This document shows positions 1-10,963 of a DNA stretch of 64,000 nucleotides, in pieces (within the stretch, counting starts at the first letter, position 1; every line of letters begins with the position of its first letter). Origin of the DNA: Oxytricha trifallax (Eukaryota > Ciliophora > Spirotrichea > Sporadotrichida > Oxytrichidae); contig ARYC01019265.1 of NCBI GenBank assembly GCA_000711775.1, forward strand, positions 25,933-89,932. The letters are read 5' to 3'. Made by a program: the position numbers and the translations under genes. The notes under the pieces are model-generated. The model was not told the origin of the DNA, ran no database searches, and saw only the letters and a list, made by a program, of their open reading frames with translations.

Positions 1-1
1 T

Positions 2-964
2 CAAGAAGAGCACAGAGCAAGAATGGTTGATTGGATGATTTAAGTGTATAGAGTGTAAATTTATATTAAAAAAACATTATTCTTAAATGTTATAATCATA
101 GAGTGCTTAAAATTAGTAACCCGTAAACATTTTTCTTATCCACCTCCATAATGGATAGGTATTTCGAAGCTAGAAATAGACACCAAAAACCACTTGATAA
201 ATCAGACCTTCATAAAATTGGGCTGGTTTCAATATTAATCAGTTCAAAGTATGAAGATGTGTTCCCTATTCGCATGAGCTATAATAAAAGTTTATATTTA
301 TAATGCAAGTTTATCTTTATAAATAGTTTATAAATACTGTAAGATGCCGGGCACAATAAGTTTAATTAGCAATAGATTTTAGATCTTGAAGTTGATGTAC
401 TATAACATCTGGGATTTAAGGTATAAAGTAAGAATATTTATGAAGAGTCTTCCATTATACTTAAAAAAGTTCTTTATGAATTTAAAAAAGCAACTCTCTA
501 ACCAAAAGAGCAAGAGTTTCTCTTCACCTATAATTATAAATTCTTAGAAAATAGTAAAAAGTCTCTTATAACATTATATTTTATACTTATTTTACCACTT
601 GTTCCTTTGCTAACTAACTTTACATGTCCAGGATTTAGTATTAGAATCCCTGAATGTCTTAAGTCCTGCATTGGTGTATGTTAGTCTCAAATATGTACTT
701 TAGTTTTATAAGAAAAAACTGGCTTTAAAAAAGATGGAGGCTAGAAAAGATTCGGAGATTAAGAACTAGCAACTATTTGATTAGAATTTTTCATAAACTG
801 AGCAAGAAGTAAAAAAGAGCAAGTAACTCTAAAAGAATATTAAAGGACTTCTTAAAATCATTGGAACGTTAAGATCTCTCTTCAGACTCTTTTATATTTA
901 ATTTAGTTTGAATATGCTATAAATTTATTAAGAAAAATAATGCGAAGTTTATCAAAGATGTTGA
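2..964 (+). CDS. Cyclin, copy A (5' end outside window)
   Basis: A/B-type cyclin, the regulatory partner of a cyclin-dependent kinase. The frame opens at base 2 with the cyclin-box signature R-A-R-M-V-D-W-M-I-Q-V-Y-R-V. After IES removal it continues with S-I-M-D-R-Y-F, S-S-K-Y-E-D-V-F and D-A-G-H-N-K, then a C-terminal cyclin fold containing L-E-S-L-N-V-L, and ends at TGA 962-964. Two IESs are resolved (56-105, 297-332). A further frame change around 545-600, before H-L-F-L-C, must hide another junction that I could not place. Closely similar over its whole length to copy B at 4547-6123, so this is a tandem or dispersed duplication. The N-terminus lies upstream of the window. Cyclin identity is firm; the subclass is not. 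Confidence 0.85.
56..105. other. IES, pointer ATAGAGTG (50 bp)
   Basis: Direct repeats at 48-55 and 98-105. Removing the segment joins V-Y-R-V to L-K-I-S-N-P-Q-T-F-F, which matches cyclin copy B. Without removal the cyclin box is broken. Copy B has no IES at this site. Confidence 0.9.
297..332. other. IES, pointer AGTTTATA (36 bp)
   Basis: Repeats at 289-296 and 325-332. Removal gives S-Y-N-K-S-L-Q-I-L-Q-D-A-G-H. The length is divisible by three with no TGA, so it would read through; the case rests on the repeat and on alignment with copy B, which has an IES within about two codons. Confidence 0.75.
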
Positions 965-3278
965 AGAGTGATAATTATATCATTATTAGAAATTTTTATT
1001 TTAAGAATTAAATAGTAATTTATAAATTTTTTATCCTCTCAGTAAAATACCTTTATATGATATTATAATTAAGTTCTTTTAGAATCTAAAAATTGAATTT
1101 AAATTTAAAATTTATACACTTTAAGGTATAATATATTCATCATACTGACTAAGAAAAGTAAATAAGAACAGTCAAGAGCAACATAATGTCAGCCTTTGTC
1201 AGTTTTAAATCAAGGAACTTTAAAAATCTACACAAAAGTTTCCCCTTATTCTTGGAAGACCCATCATTAGCTCTATTAGCCGAATGAGATAAATGTTTTT
1301 ATTAAATATAAGTATTATTATTTTATTCTGTTCGGAAATTCATACTGGGGCTAAATCATCCGGATAGATAGTATAATCAGAAAGTTACATTAATTTTTTA
1401 TGCAATCATCTCAATTTATTTACGAAACTTAATCTCTAAACTGAACTGTAATGCTATAACTAAAATATAATATTAAAAATTTCAATCAAATATTTATATA
1501 TTTATGAGTCTGAGTAATGTCATTAATTTTATAATAAAAGTGAGCGAAAATACTAGTAAATAAGAAAAACTTGCTAAAGAGAATAATTTTATATAATTTT
1601 ATTATAAATATAGAATAAGAAGACTTTGATACAATAAAATTAGAGGTATAAAAAATATGATCTATAATATAATTATAATTAAGTTTAATTGTTAAATAAT
1701 GATTTCGATATGTATACCTGTTTATCTAATATATTCATTTTGGTTAATTATAGAATTCTAAATGATTATTAAAGTAATATATATATATATATACTAAATT
1801 AAAAATTTCTGGGAATATTTAGAAATTTTGGGAAATAAAAGTTTTTCTTAAAAATATCAAAGCATATTATTTTCTGAAAAAATAAATATTTTTTTGGTCA
1901 CTCAGCTTAATTTCATGTTTATTTGGTATAACTTAATTTCACGATTAAAACTTATATTTCTAAAAACTATTAGATTAATATCTCTAATATAAATTTTCAA
2001 CATTCTTTATACCTCTTTCATAAATAACTTTTTTAATCAATGCTTAACTTTCGACTATTTTTAAAGAAATATTCTAATACTCTAACTTTTATAACTGTTA
2101 GTTGACATTCTTCTAGTTTTTAGCAATAATCAGATATTATTTTCATTCATGGTTTTTAGAATTATTTTTCATGGCTCAAGACTCACATAACATTTTGGGA
2201 TAGTAAAAAAATTATAATTAGATAAAATTAATTGAAATATTTTGATATGCTATACAATATCCTCATTAACTAATTAACTTCCTGAATAAAATAATAAATC
2301 ATATATAATAAGTTATAATATTTTTTTTAAATACATCTATATATAAGATTAATCTTTCTTTACTGAAATTTTATACTTATTTTTATGCATCGATAATTTA
2401 CGTATTTTTTTAATATATTTAATCATTAAAAGTAAAAATATTCGATCTTTATCAGATGATAATAGATTGAATTAAAGATAACAGATAAATTTAAAAGTAT
2501 TCCCTTAAATTCTTGACAATTATATCATTGGTATAAATTGATATTAACTCTCTAAACTATATATTTACTCAGCTAATTGTGATTTTACTTATTTCTTTAA
2601 AAGTAAACTATTGAGTAAAAATTCTTTTATTAAATTACGTCATTAAAACTTAAAACATAAATAAATATACAATTAGAAATATTAAAAATTTTATTTTTAT
2701 TATTATTATTATTATTATTATTAATATTATTTTTAAACTTAACTCAGAATGTATTAAATGATAAGCCACTTATTATTATAAATTATCATATAAAGGATGA
2801 ATATAATTAATAAAAAGAATAATTAATAAAATAAACTATATCATATATTACTTAATCATAATTATATTATTCTATTAATTAAATAAAATGAATACTATAC
2901 TTATAATTTTTGCAATATCCTATGCAATAACCAAGTAAAAACAATATAAAAATATAAATATTTTTATATTTTAGAAATTTCCAGTTAATCAAAATTTTTA
3001 ATTATATATTTTTCTAAAAAATTATTTATTTAATTAGTAAAAAAGCAAGTATTAAAGGAATTAAAATATTTATTATATTGCTTAATTCAATATTTTTTTT
3101 CTATTTATCAATAAATAAATTATTTTTTTTTAGTTTTTAAGACTTCTATTTGAACCATTAATTAAATTTTACTGATAAAAATAATACTGTTTATTAAATC
3201 TAAACAACTTAACTTTCCTTTATCTATTTTAATAACTTAATTTATAAATGGTATTTATTTAAAGTTAAATAAAGTAAC
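965..3278. other. AT-rich intergenic DNA
   Basis: Very AT-rich spacer between cyclin copy A and the gene at 3279. It contains a TA run near 1776-1793 and a TTA microsatellite at about 2698-2724. One less AT-rich island at about 1140-1300 is open on both strands and may be a stray MDS, but I cannot assign it. Otherwise I see no supported gene. Confidence 0.5.
2698..2724. repeat. TTA trinucleotide microsatellite
   Basis: About eight tandem TTA/ATT units in AT-rich spacer DNA. Confidence 0.85.
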
Positions 3279-4124
3279 ATGAGAGAAGTACCTGATGGCG
3301 CTCGATTTTTACAGATAGTTCCAACTAGGCATTAGTCAAACCAATTCACAAACTCCTAAACATGCAAAAACCAGCTAGAATAAATTAAAATAAACCAGGA
3401 AAGCCTTTAATACAGCTTGTAAAACTAAACTTTCTTTGATCGTAGATTCGTTCAATAAAGAGATAATCAAATTGATATTATTTTACTTAGTATTGATAAA
3501 ACACTAATTATTATTTTGAATCAGAGTTTATCAAGGAAAAATGCACAATCATCTAAGTTAAGTTTCAAGTAAACTCCTAAAACCAAAGAAAATGTCGTGT
3601 CTTTTTAATTAAATTTCACATTTCTATAAGAGTATCATTTAGCATTTATTCAAATAGGAAATATAAAACCCTATTTACTAAAATCTTATCAAAATAAGTA
3701 TATAACACAGAATGTAAACTCGAACGACTAGTCATAAGCTTCAACAAATGCATCTTCTAATCTTCAGCTTCCTGAAATTGGACACTTCAATTTTTAAACA
3801 GCATGCTAATCCACCAAGGCAAGCAGCAGCTGTATTAAGGCTAAAGAGTTATCATAACAATTTGATTATTTTATAACAAATTTATTGTTTTTATAAAAAG
3901 ATTATAATGATAATTATGATTATTTATTATAGCCTTAAAAGTATATATTTACTGTAAATAATTTGATTTTAAAAAATTGCTAAATATAGAAAAATAACCC
4001 GCTATCACATAACCCCTTAGTAATCTAAAAATATAATATTTAGCTCTTCATAATATATTTGTATATAAATGAATACTTACATGGCCAAAAAAAGATATAT
4101 AAATGTAAGTTAATTAAAGAATGA
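3279..4124 (+). CDS. Hypothetical Q/N/S-rich protein
   Basis: Open frame from ATG 3279 (M-R-E-V-P-D-G-A-R-F-L-Q-I-V-P) to TGA 4122-4124, about 281 residues, using many TAA/TAG glutamines. The part up to about 3860 looks coding: polar, rich in Q, N, S and T, with a segment S-N-D-Q-S-Q-A-S-T-N-A-S-S. The middle stretch around 3470-3530 (hydrophobic I/L run) and everything after about 3870 are AT-rich and may be IES. Coding-like sequence resumes at about 4140-4180 and 4285-4420 in other frames, so the true gene may extend toward 4.4 kb through unplaced junctions. No family recognised. Confidence 0.5.
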
Positions 4125-4546
4125 AATTTAACTCTAAAATGAAAATGAGGACAACTCTCTTTCAAACGTCAATAGCAATATATAATAAACATTTATAACA
4201 AAGAGCATTTGTATCTTATTTGAAATTGTTTTATTTATCATAGTCAAAAAGAAAGAGTTTAATTATTTTAAATTAATTGAATGAAGAATCTAAAGTACAC
4301 AGGTTGAGAAAAAATTTACATCCACTTAAAAGCAACAATCTTGAAAATTATAAAGACTAGGTTTTAGTCAGCATCTCAAAGCAATCTGTCAAAAAGTTAA
4401 GTGCCTAAACAATGGCTACTCATGTATATAACATTTATATATAATACATATAAAATTTTGATTGAATTCCATTCTAAATTCAATTTTTTAATTTATAAGC
4501 AAGCAAAATTCCAAGAAAAACTTTGGAATAAGTAAGTCTGGAAGCT

Positions 4547-6123
4547 ATGGACAAATCTGCTGAGGATTTCATGAGAAAACTTAGAACAAGAAAAGACAGT
4601 GGATGCTCTCTAAGCTCTCCTAATAATAATAGATTGCAATAGAATGAGTCCTAAAATTAAAAGCAAAATTAGGATAACGACAATTAACTATTTTCTTATT
4701 CACATTTGAAAAATAATGACAATAAATTTCAAAATACCGTGCAAACTGTTGATAGGACAACCGAGATTAAGACTTTGGATTTCAAGAAAATCTTTAATAT
4801 TTAATTTAAGATTTTGCATGAAAATTGTTTTGCATAATTACTTTATGTTATTTTATAAATTAATGATTTCTTAGCTGGTCACAATATAAAGGACGAGTAT
4901 AGGACTAGAATTTTGCAAATTTTAATTATTTATTGATTTGTTTATAAAAGAATGGTAGACTGGATGATTTAAGTTTACAGAGTCCTCAGAGTCCAAAACC
5001 CTCAAACCTTTTTCCTCTCTATCTCACTAATGGATAGGTATTTTGAGGCTAAAAAATAAGTTAATCAATTCTTAGATAAAAAAGACCTTCATCTCATTGG
5101 TTTAGTATCAAAATTTATTTCATTATTTTTTTTCTCTAATCTTCACCTTGATAAAGATTCAATTTATTTATTAATATCTGTTTTGATCAGTTCAAAATAC
5201 GAAGACGTCTTCCCAATTCGCATGTCTTATAATTAATGATTATTAATTGAAAACTAATTTACTTCATATAATTAATAATAGATTCTCTAAGATGCTGGTC
5301 ACAATAAATACTCTTAGTAAGATGTACTTAATGGTGAGAGAGACTTTTTAACAGTTTTCAAGTTCAAAATATAGTCCAAAAACCTATATGAAGAATCAGC
5401 TATCATGCTCAAGTAAATTATTTTACAATTCAAGAAATCTGAGCTTAGTTAAAAAATTAATAAGCAATTCTTTATTAAAGTATAATTATAAATGGATCAC
5501 ATTTTTAAGCTTAGTTAGAAGGACTTAGAAATTATGGACAACTTTCACTTGTTTATACGTATTATAATATTTTTTGATTAATCTATATAATAATTATTTG
5601 TTCCTATGCCAACTAATCGTTCATGATTACAATTTAATTTTGGAATCACTTGAGGTCTTAGTGCCTTCAATTGTATACCTCGTGCTCAAATACTTAATAA
5701 AGTTTATATTTTTTAATAATTAAGATATATATTGGGGTTAATAACTTGAAAAATCATAAGTTAAAGTTTTTGATGAGGTAGCAGTTATTGAACAAAGTTT
5801 AAAGTGGGAGTCCTAAAAAGAGAAAAACAGTTAAGATTGGATCTGTGAGCCCTTAAGCTTCTCCTGATACAAACTCAGGACTTGAAAGCTCAATTAGAGA
5901 TTTTAGATCTCTTCTGAAATATAAATTTAAAATTGTTTGTAGTTTTCATATTATACTTTTATAAATTGAATTGAAATATCACAAAATCCACAATATTTAT
6001 CATTAAGAAAATGAGAAACAAATAAGACAAGTTAAAAAATAAATAATTCACTCTTATCTTAATTTCAAAGAGATGGGTAACTTTATATATATCTTAAACA
6101 ATTTATTTTTGAGCTATATGTGA
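4547..6123 (+). CDS. Cyclin, copy B (five IESs)
   Basis: Complete A/B-type cyclin gene. ATG 4547 opens a polar N-terminus (M-D-K-S-A-E-D-F-M-R-K-L). The cyclin box follows: F-L-A-G-H-N-I-K-D-E-Y-R-T-R-M-V-D-W-M-I-Q-V-Y-R-V-L, then S-L-M-D-R-Y-F, S-S-K-Y-E-D-V-F-P-I-R and G-E-R-D-F-L-T-V-F-K-F. The second fold carries L-E-S-L-E-V-L-V-P-S-I-V-Y, followed by a basic/Ser-Pro tail (S-G-S-P-K-K-R-K, S-P-Q-A-S-P). The uninterrupted protein appears only when the five IESs at 4912, 5110, 5238, 5554 and 5706 are removed. The tail after about 5960 is AT-rich, so the TGA at 6121-6123 may not be the true end. Paralog of copy A. Confidence 0.85.
4912..4953. other. IES, pointer AGAAT (42 bp)
   Basis: Repeats at 4907-4911 and 4949-4953. 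Removal gives D-E-Y-R-T-R-M-V-D-W, the expected cyclin-box core. Copy A is contiguous at this site. Confidence 0.9.
5110..5178. other. IES, pointer TATC (69 bp)
   Basis: Repeats at 5106-5109 and 5175-5178. Removal gives G-L-V-S-V-L-I-S-S-K-Y-E-D, matching G-L-V-S-I-L-I-S-S in copy A, where no IES is present. Confidence 0.85.
5238..5276. other. IES, pointer TATAATTAAT (39 bp)
   Basis: Ten-base repeats at 5228-5237 and 5267-5276. The insert contains an in-frame TGA; removal gives S-Y-N-Q-Q-Q-I-L-Q-D-A-G-H. Homologous in position to the copy A IES at 297-332 but with a different pointer. Confidence 0.9.
5554..5602. other. IES, pointer TTGTT (49 bp)
   Basis: Repeats at 5549-5553 and 5598-5602. 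Removal joins D-N-F-H-L to F-L-C-Q-L-I-V-H-D-Y-N, the frame shared with copy A. Confidence 0.85.
5706..5769. other. IES, pointer TAAAGTTT (64 bp)
   Basis: Repeats at 5698-5705 and 5762-5769. Removal joins L-K-Y-L-I-K-F to L-M-R-Q-Q-L-L-N-K and opens the C-terminal tail. Absent from copy A. Confidence 0.88.
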
Positions 6124-6944
6124 AAAATTTCGGCAAAAAAAAGATAATGATTAATTCCTACTCTTTTAATAAGCCACCAAATTTATATGCCGTTAAAAAC
6201 TCTAAGCCATTAATTATTTAAGAAAAATCCTTTTGGTATATCTTCTTATTTAAAACACTAATTATCACAGGAGTCTAAATATTAACATCATTACTATTTT
6301 TTAGTAAAAAAAAAAGCATATAGTCTATGAATTTTATTAAAGTTATCGATCTTGTTATACATAAATTATTTTTATCCAACCTATTAAATGGAGAAAAAAA
6401 TAGACGAATCTATTCATTAAATTATATTCATAAATAAGCAATGATTTAATGGTAGATTGAACGATTTTTTTAGGATATTTAATTTAAAAAAATTGAATAT
6501 ATTAGACAATTATTTATAATTAATTATTTTAATACATTGCTAATTAAGATGGGTTTTAGAAATTTAGAAAAGAATTTTTCTCACTTCTTTGACTAATTTT
6601 AATATAAAAAATGAGTTCTTTTAATTCAAAAATGTTTTAAGGAGTTAATTTTTTTATAACTAAAAATTAATGACTTGGAATCATAATCATTATTCTCAGA
6701 ATATCAAAATAAAACAATAAAAAGATCTCAATCTAAGAATAAACAAAATAACCTTAATTAATGAGGATATATAATGACTTTCGGACCATATATAAAAATA
6801 ATTATACATAACTTATAAACGAGTACTCTACAATAATTGTAAATGTTTTTATATCTTAAATAATTAAATAATAAAATATTTTAAAATTAAAAAATAGTTA
6901 GTTAGTTAAGTCATAAGAAAATTAATATTAAGGGGAAATAATGC
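6124..6944. other. AT-rich intergenic DNA
   Basis: Spacer downstream of cyclin copy B. I see no gene, RNA or repeat that can be supported. Confidence 0.5.
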
Positions 6945-7215
6945 TAAAAGCTGTCTCTCTATCGACCTACCTTCGGAAGAATCAGGTGTGGTCACCACCA
7001 AACTCGTGTCCTTTCTTTAATGTAGCCACTCCGGATTTTAAAATTGGGTTATATGTTTGCTGCCATTTATCTTAATATCAGCACCGAACGAGTTTCCCGT
7101 GCATTTTACCAAGCACAGAAACCACAGAACCCTGGGTTTCAAACCCCCTACTCTTTCATAATTTGTCAATCGACCAACCGTCTGGACAGTAGGCCCGAAT
7201 CTAAACTTAAAATAT
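6945..7215. other. GC-rich structured island, possible ncRNA gene
   Basis: About 270 bp of far higher GC than the surrounding spacer, with sharp edges. A strong hairpin is visible: GTTTC 7092-7096, GTGC 7099-7102, ten-base loop, GCAC 7113-7116, GAAAC 7118-7122. Other short inverted repeats occur, such as GGTG/CACC near 6985-7000 and GGGTTT/AAACCC near 7135. A 64-codon frame exists at 7044-7238, but its protein resembles nothing I know. I compared it by eye with tRNA, 5S, U1-U6, SRP and telomerase RNA signatures and found no match. Strand unknown. Candidate structured RNA or conserved germline element. Confidence 0.35.
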
Positions 7216-8039
7216 TAATATTGAATTTACAGTTTTGAGGGAAAGATTATAGCACAGTCCATAAAACTATATTACACTCTACATTCATTTATTGATAATG
7301 AATTGTAAATAGAAAGAGGGCAACTATTTCCAGGCTTGTCCTATTATATCCCCTATATTACTATTCCTTTTATAATTAGAGATTTTATTTATTTTTATCA
7401 ATTCACAAATTTATTAAGTTTTATTTAAAAAATATTATTTCTTAATTCAATTACTTCAAATAATTTATATATATCATTTAAATAATACAAATCAGTTTAA
7501 ATAAAACATATAGGTAATAATAAATTTTCTATCAAATTTTATAACATTTGCCTAAGCTTAAAACTAAAAGATGGGGTTTAAATAGATTATTCTCAAGTTT
7601 CGTAAAATAGATAGAAAGAACTCAATATATTACTTCCCTTAAGACCATATACAACATTAAGGATAAATTTATAACAAATTTATATGTAAAATATATAAAA
7701 AGTAATTAATTTTTAAATATTATTCTTTTTTATCTTTATAAAAGAACTCTGATTATAAAAGAAATTCTTATATAAAACTTAAGTTTAAATTGAATCATGT
7801 TTATTATACAATTATAATCAACATTATATTATCTAATCTATTATACAAATTTTGTAATTCTTTCTAAGTAATTGATTTTTATTTAATTTATAAATAATTT
7901 TTAATAGAGATTTCAACTATGTACAATTGAAGATACATTGAAGATAGGATAATTGAGAATATTGAAGTTTAATCTAAAAATTTTTATAAAATTACTAAGC
8001 TCTAATAAACAAAAACATTTTGACATTCTTTAACCTTGT
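7216..8039. other. AT-rich intergenic DNA
   Basis: Spacer between the GC-rich island and the 3' end of RPN13. Nothing supported. Confidence 0.5.
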
Positions 8040-9170
8040 TCATTTGTTAGAGTATTTCTTGATTAGCGCATTTACTAAAGCTTCAATTCCGTCTTTGGAA
8101 TTATTCAATACACTTCTCATAAATGTTTATTAATCTAAAACACGTATATTTTTATAAAAAATAATTCTATAATGAATAAATATACAAAATAATACACTTT
8201 GATCTAGTCCAAGTGAAGCCAAAATAATCGAAATTTGATCACTTTGAATAGCTGATGTCAAACTGGCTAGTGCTTGCTGTAGTTATGGGGAGGTAATATT
8301 TTCTCTCAAACCTTATTCATTTTATTGTCCCTCAGGAAGCTGCTCAATAAGTGCCTGTCTCATTTCAGGGCTTTCATCAATTAACTTATTACTAATTTAC
8401 AATCTATGAAATAATTTAAAGTTAATTATAAGCATAGCCTCAGATGTAACAAATTAATTAAGTCCTGGGGATCTTACTTATTATTAATGCTGGCCCATAG
8501 ATGACATCAAAGATTGCATGAGGTTAGGGTCATTGAAGAAGTCGTTAAATTGAGGGACTTACTGCTGTTGTTAACTTGAAGCTGCTGGTCTAGTGGCTGG
8601 CTATTACTGTTGAGAAACTAAAGTGGGTCCTGCTGAAGCTTAAGCAGTGTTAATATATAATTAAGTTTATATTATATTTCTATAAAAGTGGTAGCAGCTG
8701 GTTAGGTTGCAATACCATTCAATGTATTATGCAATTTTGTTGCATTTTCACTATCTTTTTCTTTGTCGCTCTCTTGCATCCAGTAGAAGTGTCTTTATTA
8801 AGTGCTGGCGAATTCCAAAATATAAACTCTGTCTTTTGACTGCTTTACTTTCTCGAATTTAGCGTCACCTGGGAACACATAGAAGCTATCAATTGGATTC
8901 TTGGTATCAGCATCCAATTAATATACTCAAAATCTTAGCAATTTTACTTAAACTTAAAGAATTCTTATTTAAAAAATCTTAATCCAAATACTAAAATTGC
9001 TTCATTCCTGAAGGATCTGAGATGACTCTGATGATTCCCTTTCTTCTCTCAGGCTTTACCATTCTTCCATCATATGTCATTTTACCTGCCTTGAATTCAA
9101 CAAGAGATTTGTTCTATTACTGCATCATACCAGCTAGGTTTTATAATTAACCAAGATCTAAACCCTGCAT
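8040..9170 (-). CDS. RPN13: Proteasomal ubiquitin receptor Rpn13/ADRM1
   Basis: Subunit of the 26S proteasome lid/base that binds ubiquitin through an N-terminal Pru domain and recruits a UCH37-type deubiquitinase through a C-terminal DEUBAD domain. Start at 9170 (M-Q-G-L-D-L-G). The Pru domain reads L-V-E-F-K-A-G-K-M, K-P-E-R-R-K-G, then after an IES F-Y-V-F-P-G-D-A-K-F, V-Y-I-L-E-F and F-Y-W-M-Q-E. A Q-rich linker follows, then the DEUBAD: S-P-Q-L-Q-Q-A-L-A-S-L and G-I-E-A-L-V-N-A-L-I-K-K-Y, with TGA at 8042-8040. Three IESs are resolved (8116, 8650, 8918). A possible fourth near 8390-8440 is in frame and unresolved. Domain order and length fit the family well. Confidence 0.92.
8116..8199. 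other. IES, pointer AATACACTT (84 bp)
   Basis: Nine-base repeats at 8107-8115 and 8191-8199 (plus strand). Removal joins L-G-L-D-Q-S-V to L-N-N-S-K-D-G-I-E, completing the DEUBAD domain of Rpn13. Confidence 0.9.
8650..8690. other. IES, pointer AGTG (41 bp)
   Basis: Repeats at 8646-8649 and 8687-8690. Removal gives P-A-A-T-T-A-Q-A-S-A-G-P in the Rpn13 linker and fixes the frame. Confidence 0.75.
8918..8987. other. IES, pointer ATCCAA (70 bp)
   Basis: Repeats at 8912-8917 and 8982-8987. Removal gives K-Q-F-Q-Y-L-D-A-D-T-K-N-P-I-D-S-F-Y in the Pru domain. Confidence 0.9.
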
Positions 9171-9255
9171 ATTTGTATTCTTTGATTCTTAATTTAAAAA
9201 TTAAATTTTATAATTTATTAACTTTATTACTATTTAAGTTATTAAAAAACATAAC

Positions 9256-9719
9256 ATGGAAATAGAGCATTAAGTATATTCTTATCTCACTTAAGATCAC
9301 AAACTGGCTTAATTAAGGCTTTAGCTATACGTAAGTTCTTTTGTAATATTTAGATATTATAAAAACAAGAAACTCGTTTAAATTTCTCTCATTTACCCAC
9401 TTTGATTTAGAGAAAATCAATAGAATGCAGGATTAATAATTGCCTTAAAAACCAATCAATAACTCAAGATATGGACTTAGTAAATGAATGCAGTTAAGTT
9501 TGTAACAAACCTCTGGAATATTAATAAAAATATGCTGTGGTTAAATATCAATAATTTAATGAATAACTTCAAAGCAGTTTAGCTTTATGCATAAGTAAAG
9601 ATAAGACCGATGAAGTGTGCATAGAGAAAGCCAATCAACTATTTCAAAACAGTAAAATAAAGGAGTTTAAAGAGCAATATGAAAAGTATATTAATGATTT
9701 AATTAGCCGCAAGTTATGA
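9256..9719 (+). CDS. FAM136/DUF842-like small protein
   Basis: Small helical cysteine-motif protein. Exon 1 is 9256-9330 (M-E-I-E-H-Q-V-Y). An 80-nt intron (GTAAG...TTTAG, 9331-9410) leads into exon 2, 9411-9719, giving 127 residues in total. Exon 2 has C-x4-C near its start, then N-E-C-S-Q-V-C-N-K-P-L (CX3C), F-N-E-Q-L-Q-S-S-L-A-L-C, and a charged helical C-terminus. The spacing of CX3C, proline and the following helix resembles FAM136A, a mitochondrial intermembrane-space protein, but not every cysteine pair is kept. TGA 9717-9719 lies about 100 bp from the convergent end of the RING gene. No IES seen. The assignment is by pattern only. Confidence 0.55.
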
Positions 9720-9821
9720 TTCTAAGAAATTACATATTATAAGGAACATTTTAAGAGTTAAATCAGATTCATAAAGTTTAAATAAGCTTAAGAAATATAT
9801 TAGGATAATTCTACTTTTAAA

Positions 9822-10862
9822 TCATATAACTTTTACTTTACAAAGTGGACATTCTCTATGCTTATCTAGCCACTATTATATACATTTTTCATGAAATAAG
9901 TGCCTAGCATCGCAAGGCATTTGAATAGCTAAATCCATCTCATCGCAACAGATTGGACACATTCTATCATCCTTTTCTTCTTTAGTTTTAACTATAGTTT
10001 TTTAGGGTACATTTCTATGATTTAAGTTTATAATTTTGAAACTTTTCTTAATTTTTGTAATGTTTGGCAAGTCTTTAACCGCTAGATATCTGTATAAATT
10101 TTCAGCATCCCTTAAAATTCCTTCACTAAATTAAGAGGCTTCCATGTTATTTGGATTGAGTATGACATTTGTTCTATACTTCCTAGCTTTAACCTTGCAT
10201 GTTATATGAAAAATGATCGCAAAAACTATGCAAGCTACTATTCTAATCAAATCCATCATATTAACGATTGAAATAAATGTGATTCCATAGCGAAAGATTT
10301 CAAGTTAAATATCATCTGTATGTTCTCTAATTTCATTTAAGTATAATAAAATTCCATCTACCGCCCAAGAATAATAGAGAATCTTAATCGCCATTACTCC
10401 CATAAAATAGAAAATAAAGTATAATTTGCCTCGTTGCTGTTATCTGTTCAAATAAGCAGCATTAATAGTGTAGAATACAACACATGCTGGAACGAAATAC
10501 AAGCCAATTTTGATAAATTTTAGCATGTCTCTGTCTACTTGGCTTAAATCAGAGCTTCTCACATCCGCTTTATTAAGCTACATAGTATAAATTGTCATAA
10601 GAGGAATTGAAAACAAAGCATAATATGAGAAGTACACGGTAGCGAGCATTTTTGCAATGTGTTAAATGTTTGGTAAGCTCAGTTGACTCATTTCTTGGCT
10701 TCTGCGGAATACATTCAGACTAGAGGATTGTAAATCATGGAAAATCTCAACTTCTTCTTTATGGTCAAGAGGCAAAAGTTGCATCTATATGTCATTTTCT
10801 TCGTCTATAAGATCCTCTGAGTTTTATTGTTGACTATTACTGCTACCCTAGTTTATTGACAT
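9822..10862 (-). CDS. Membrane protein with C-terminal RING finger
   Basis: Uninterrupted frame of 346 residues from ATG at 10862 to TGA at 9824-9822. The N-terminal about 90 residues are acidic and Q/S-rich. Four hydrophobic segments follow, including V-Y-F-S-Y-Y-A-L-F-S-I-P-L, L-Y-F-V-P-A-C-V-V-F-Y, F-I-F-Y-F-M-G-V-M-A-I and I-V-A-C-I-V-F-A-I-I-F. The C-terminus is a RING: C-P-I-C-C-D-E, C-D-A-R-H-L-F-H-E-K-C, R-E-C-P-L-C-K. This layout suggests a membrane-anchored E3 ubiquitin ligase facing the cytosol, similar in plan to RNF121/RNF175-type or other polytopic RING proteins. I cannot name the ortholog. No IES or intron. Confidence 0.85.
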
Positions 10863-10963
10863 CTATAAAATTAATAATTAATTAAAAATGAGAACGTGTT
10901 ATAAGATTTTTATAAAAATAAATTGAGATAATTTTAAAGCTTAATTTAATTAAAAGTATCAAA

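Noticed and set aside
7129..7150. GGGTTTCAAACCC resembles a tRNA T-arm
   Set aside because: No acceptor stem, D-arm or anticodon arm can be placed at the right distances.
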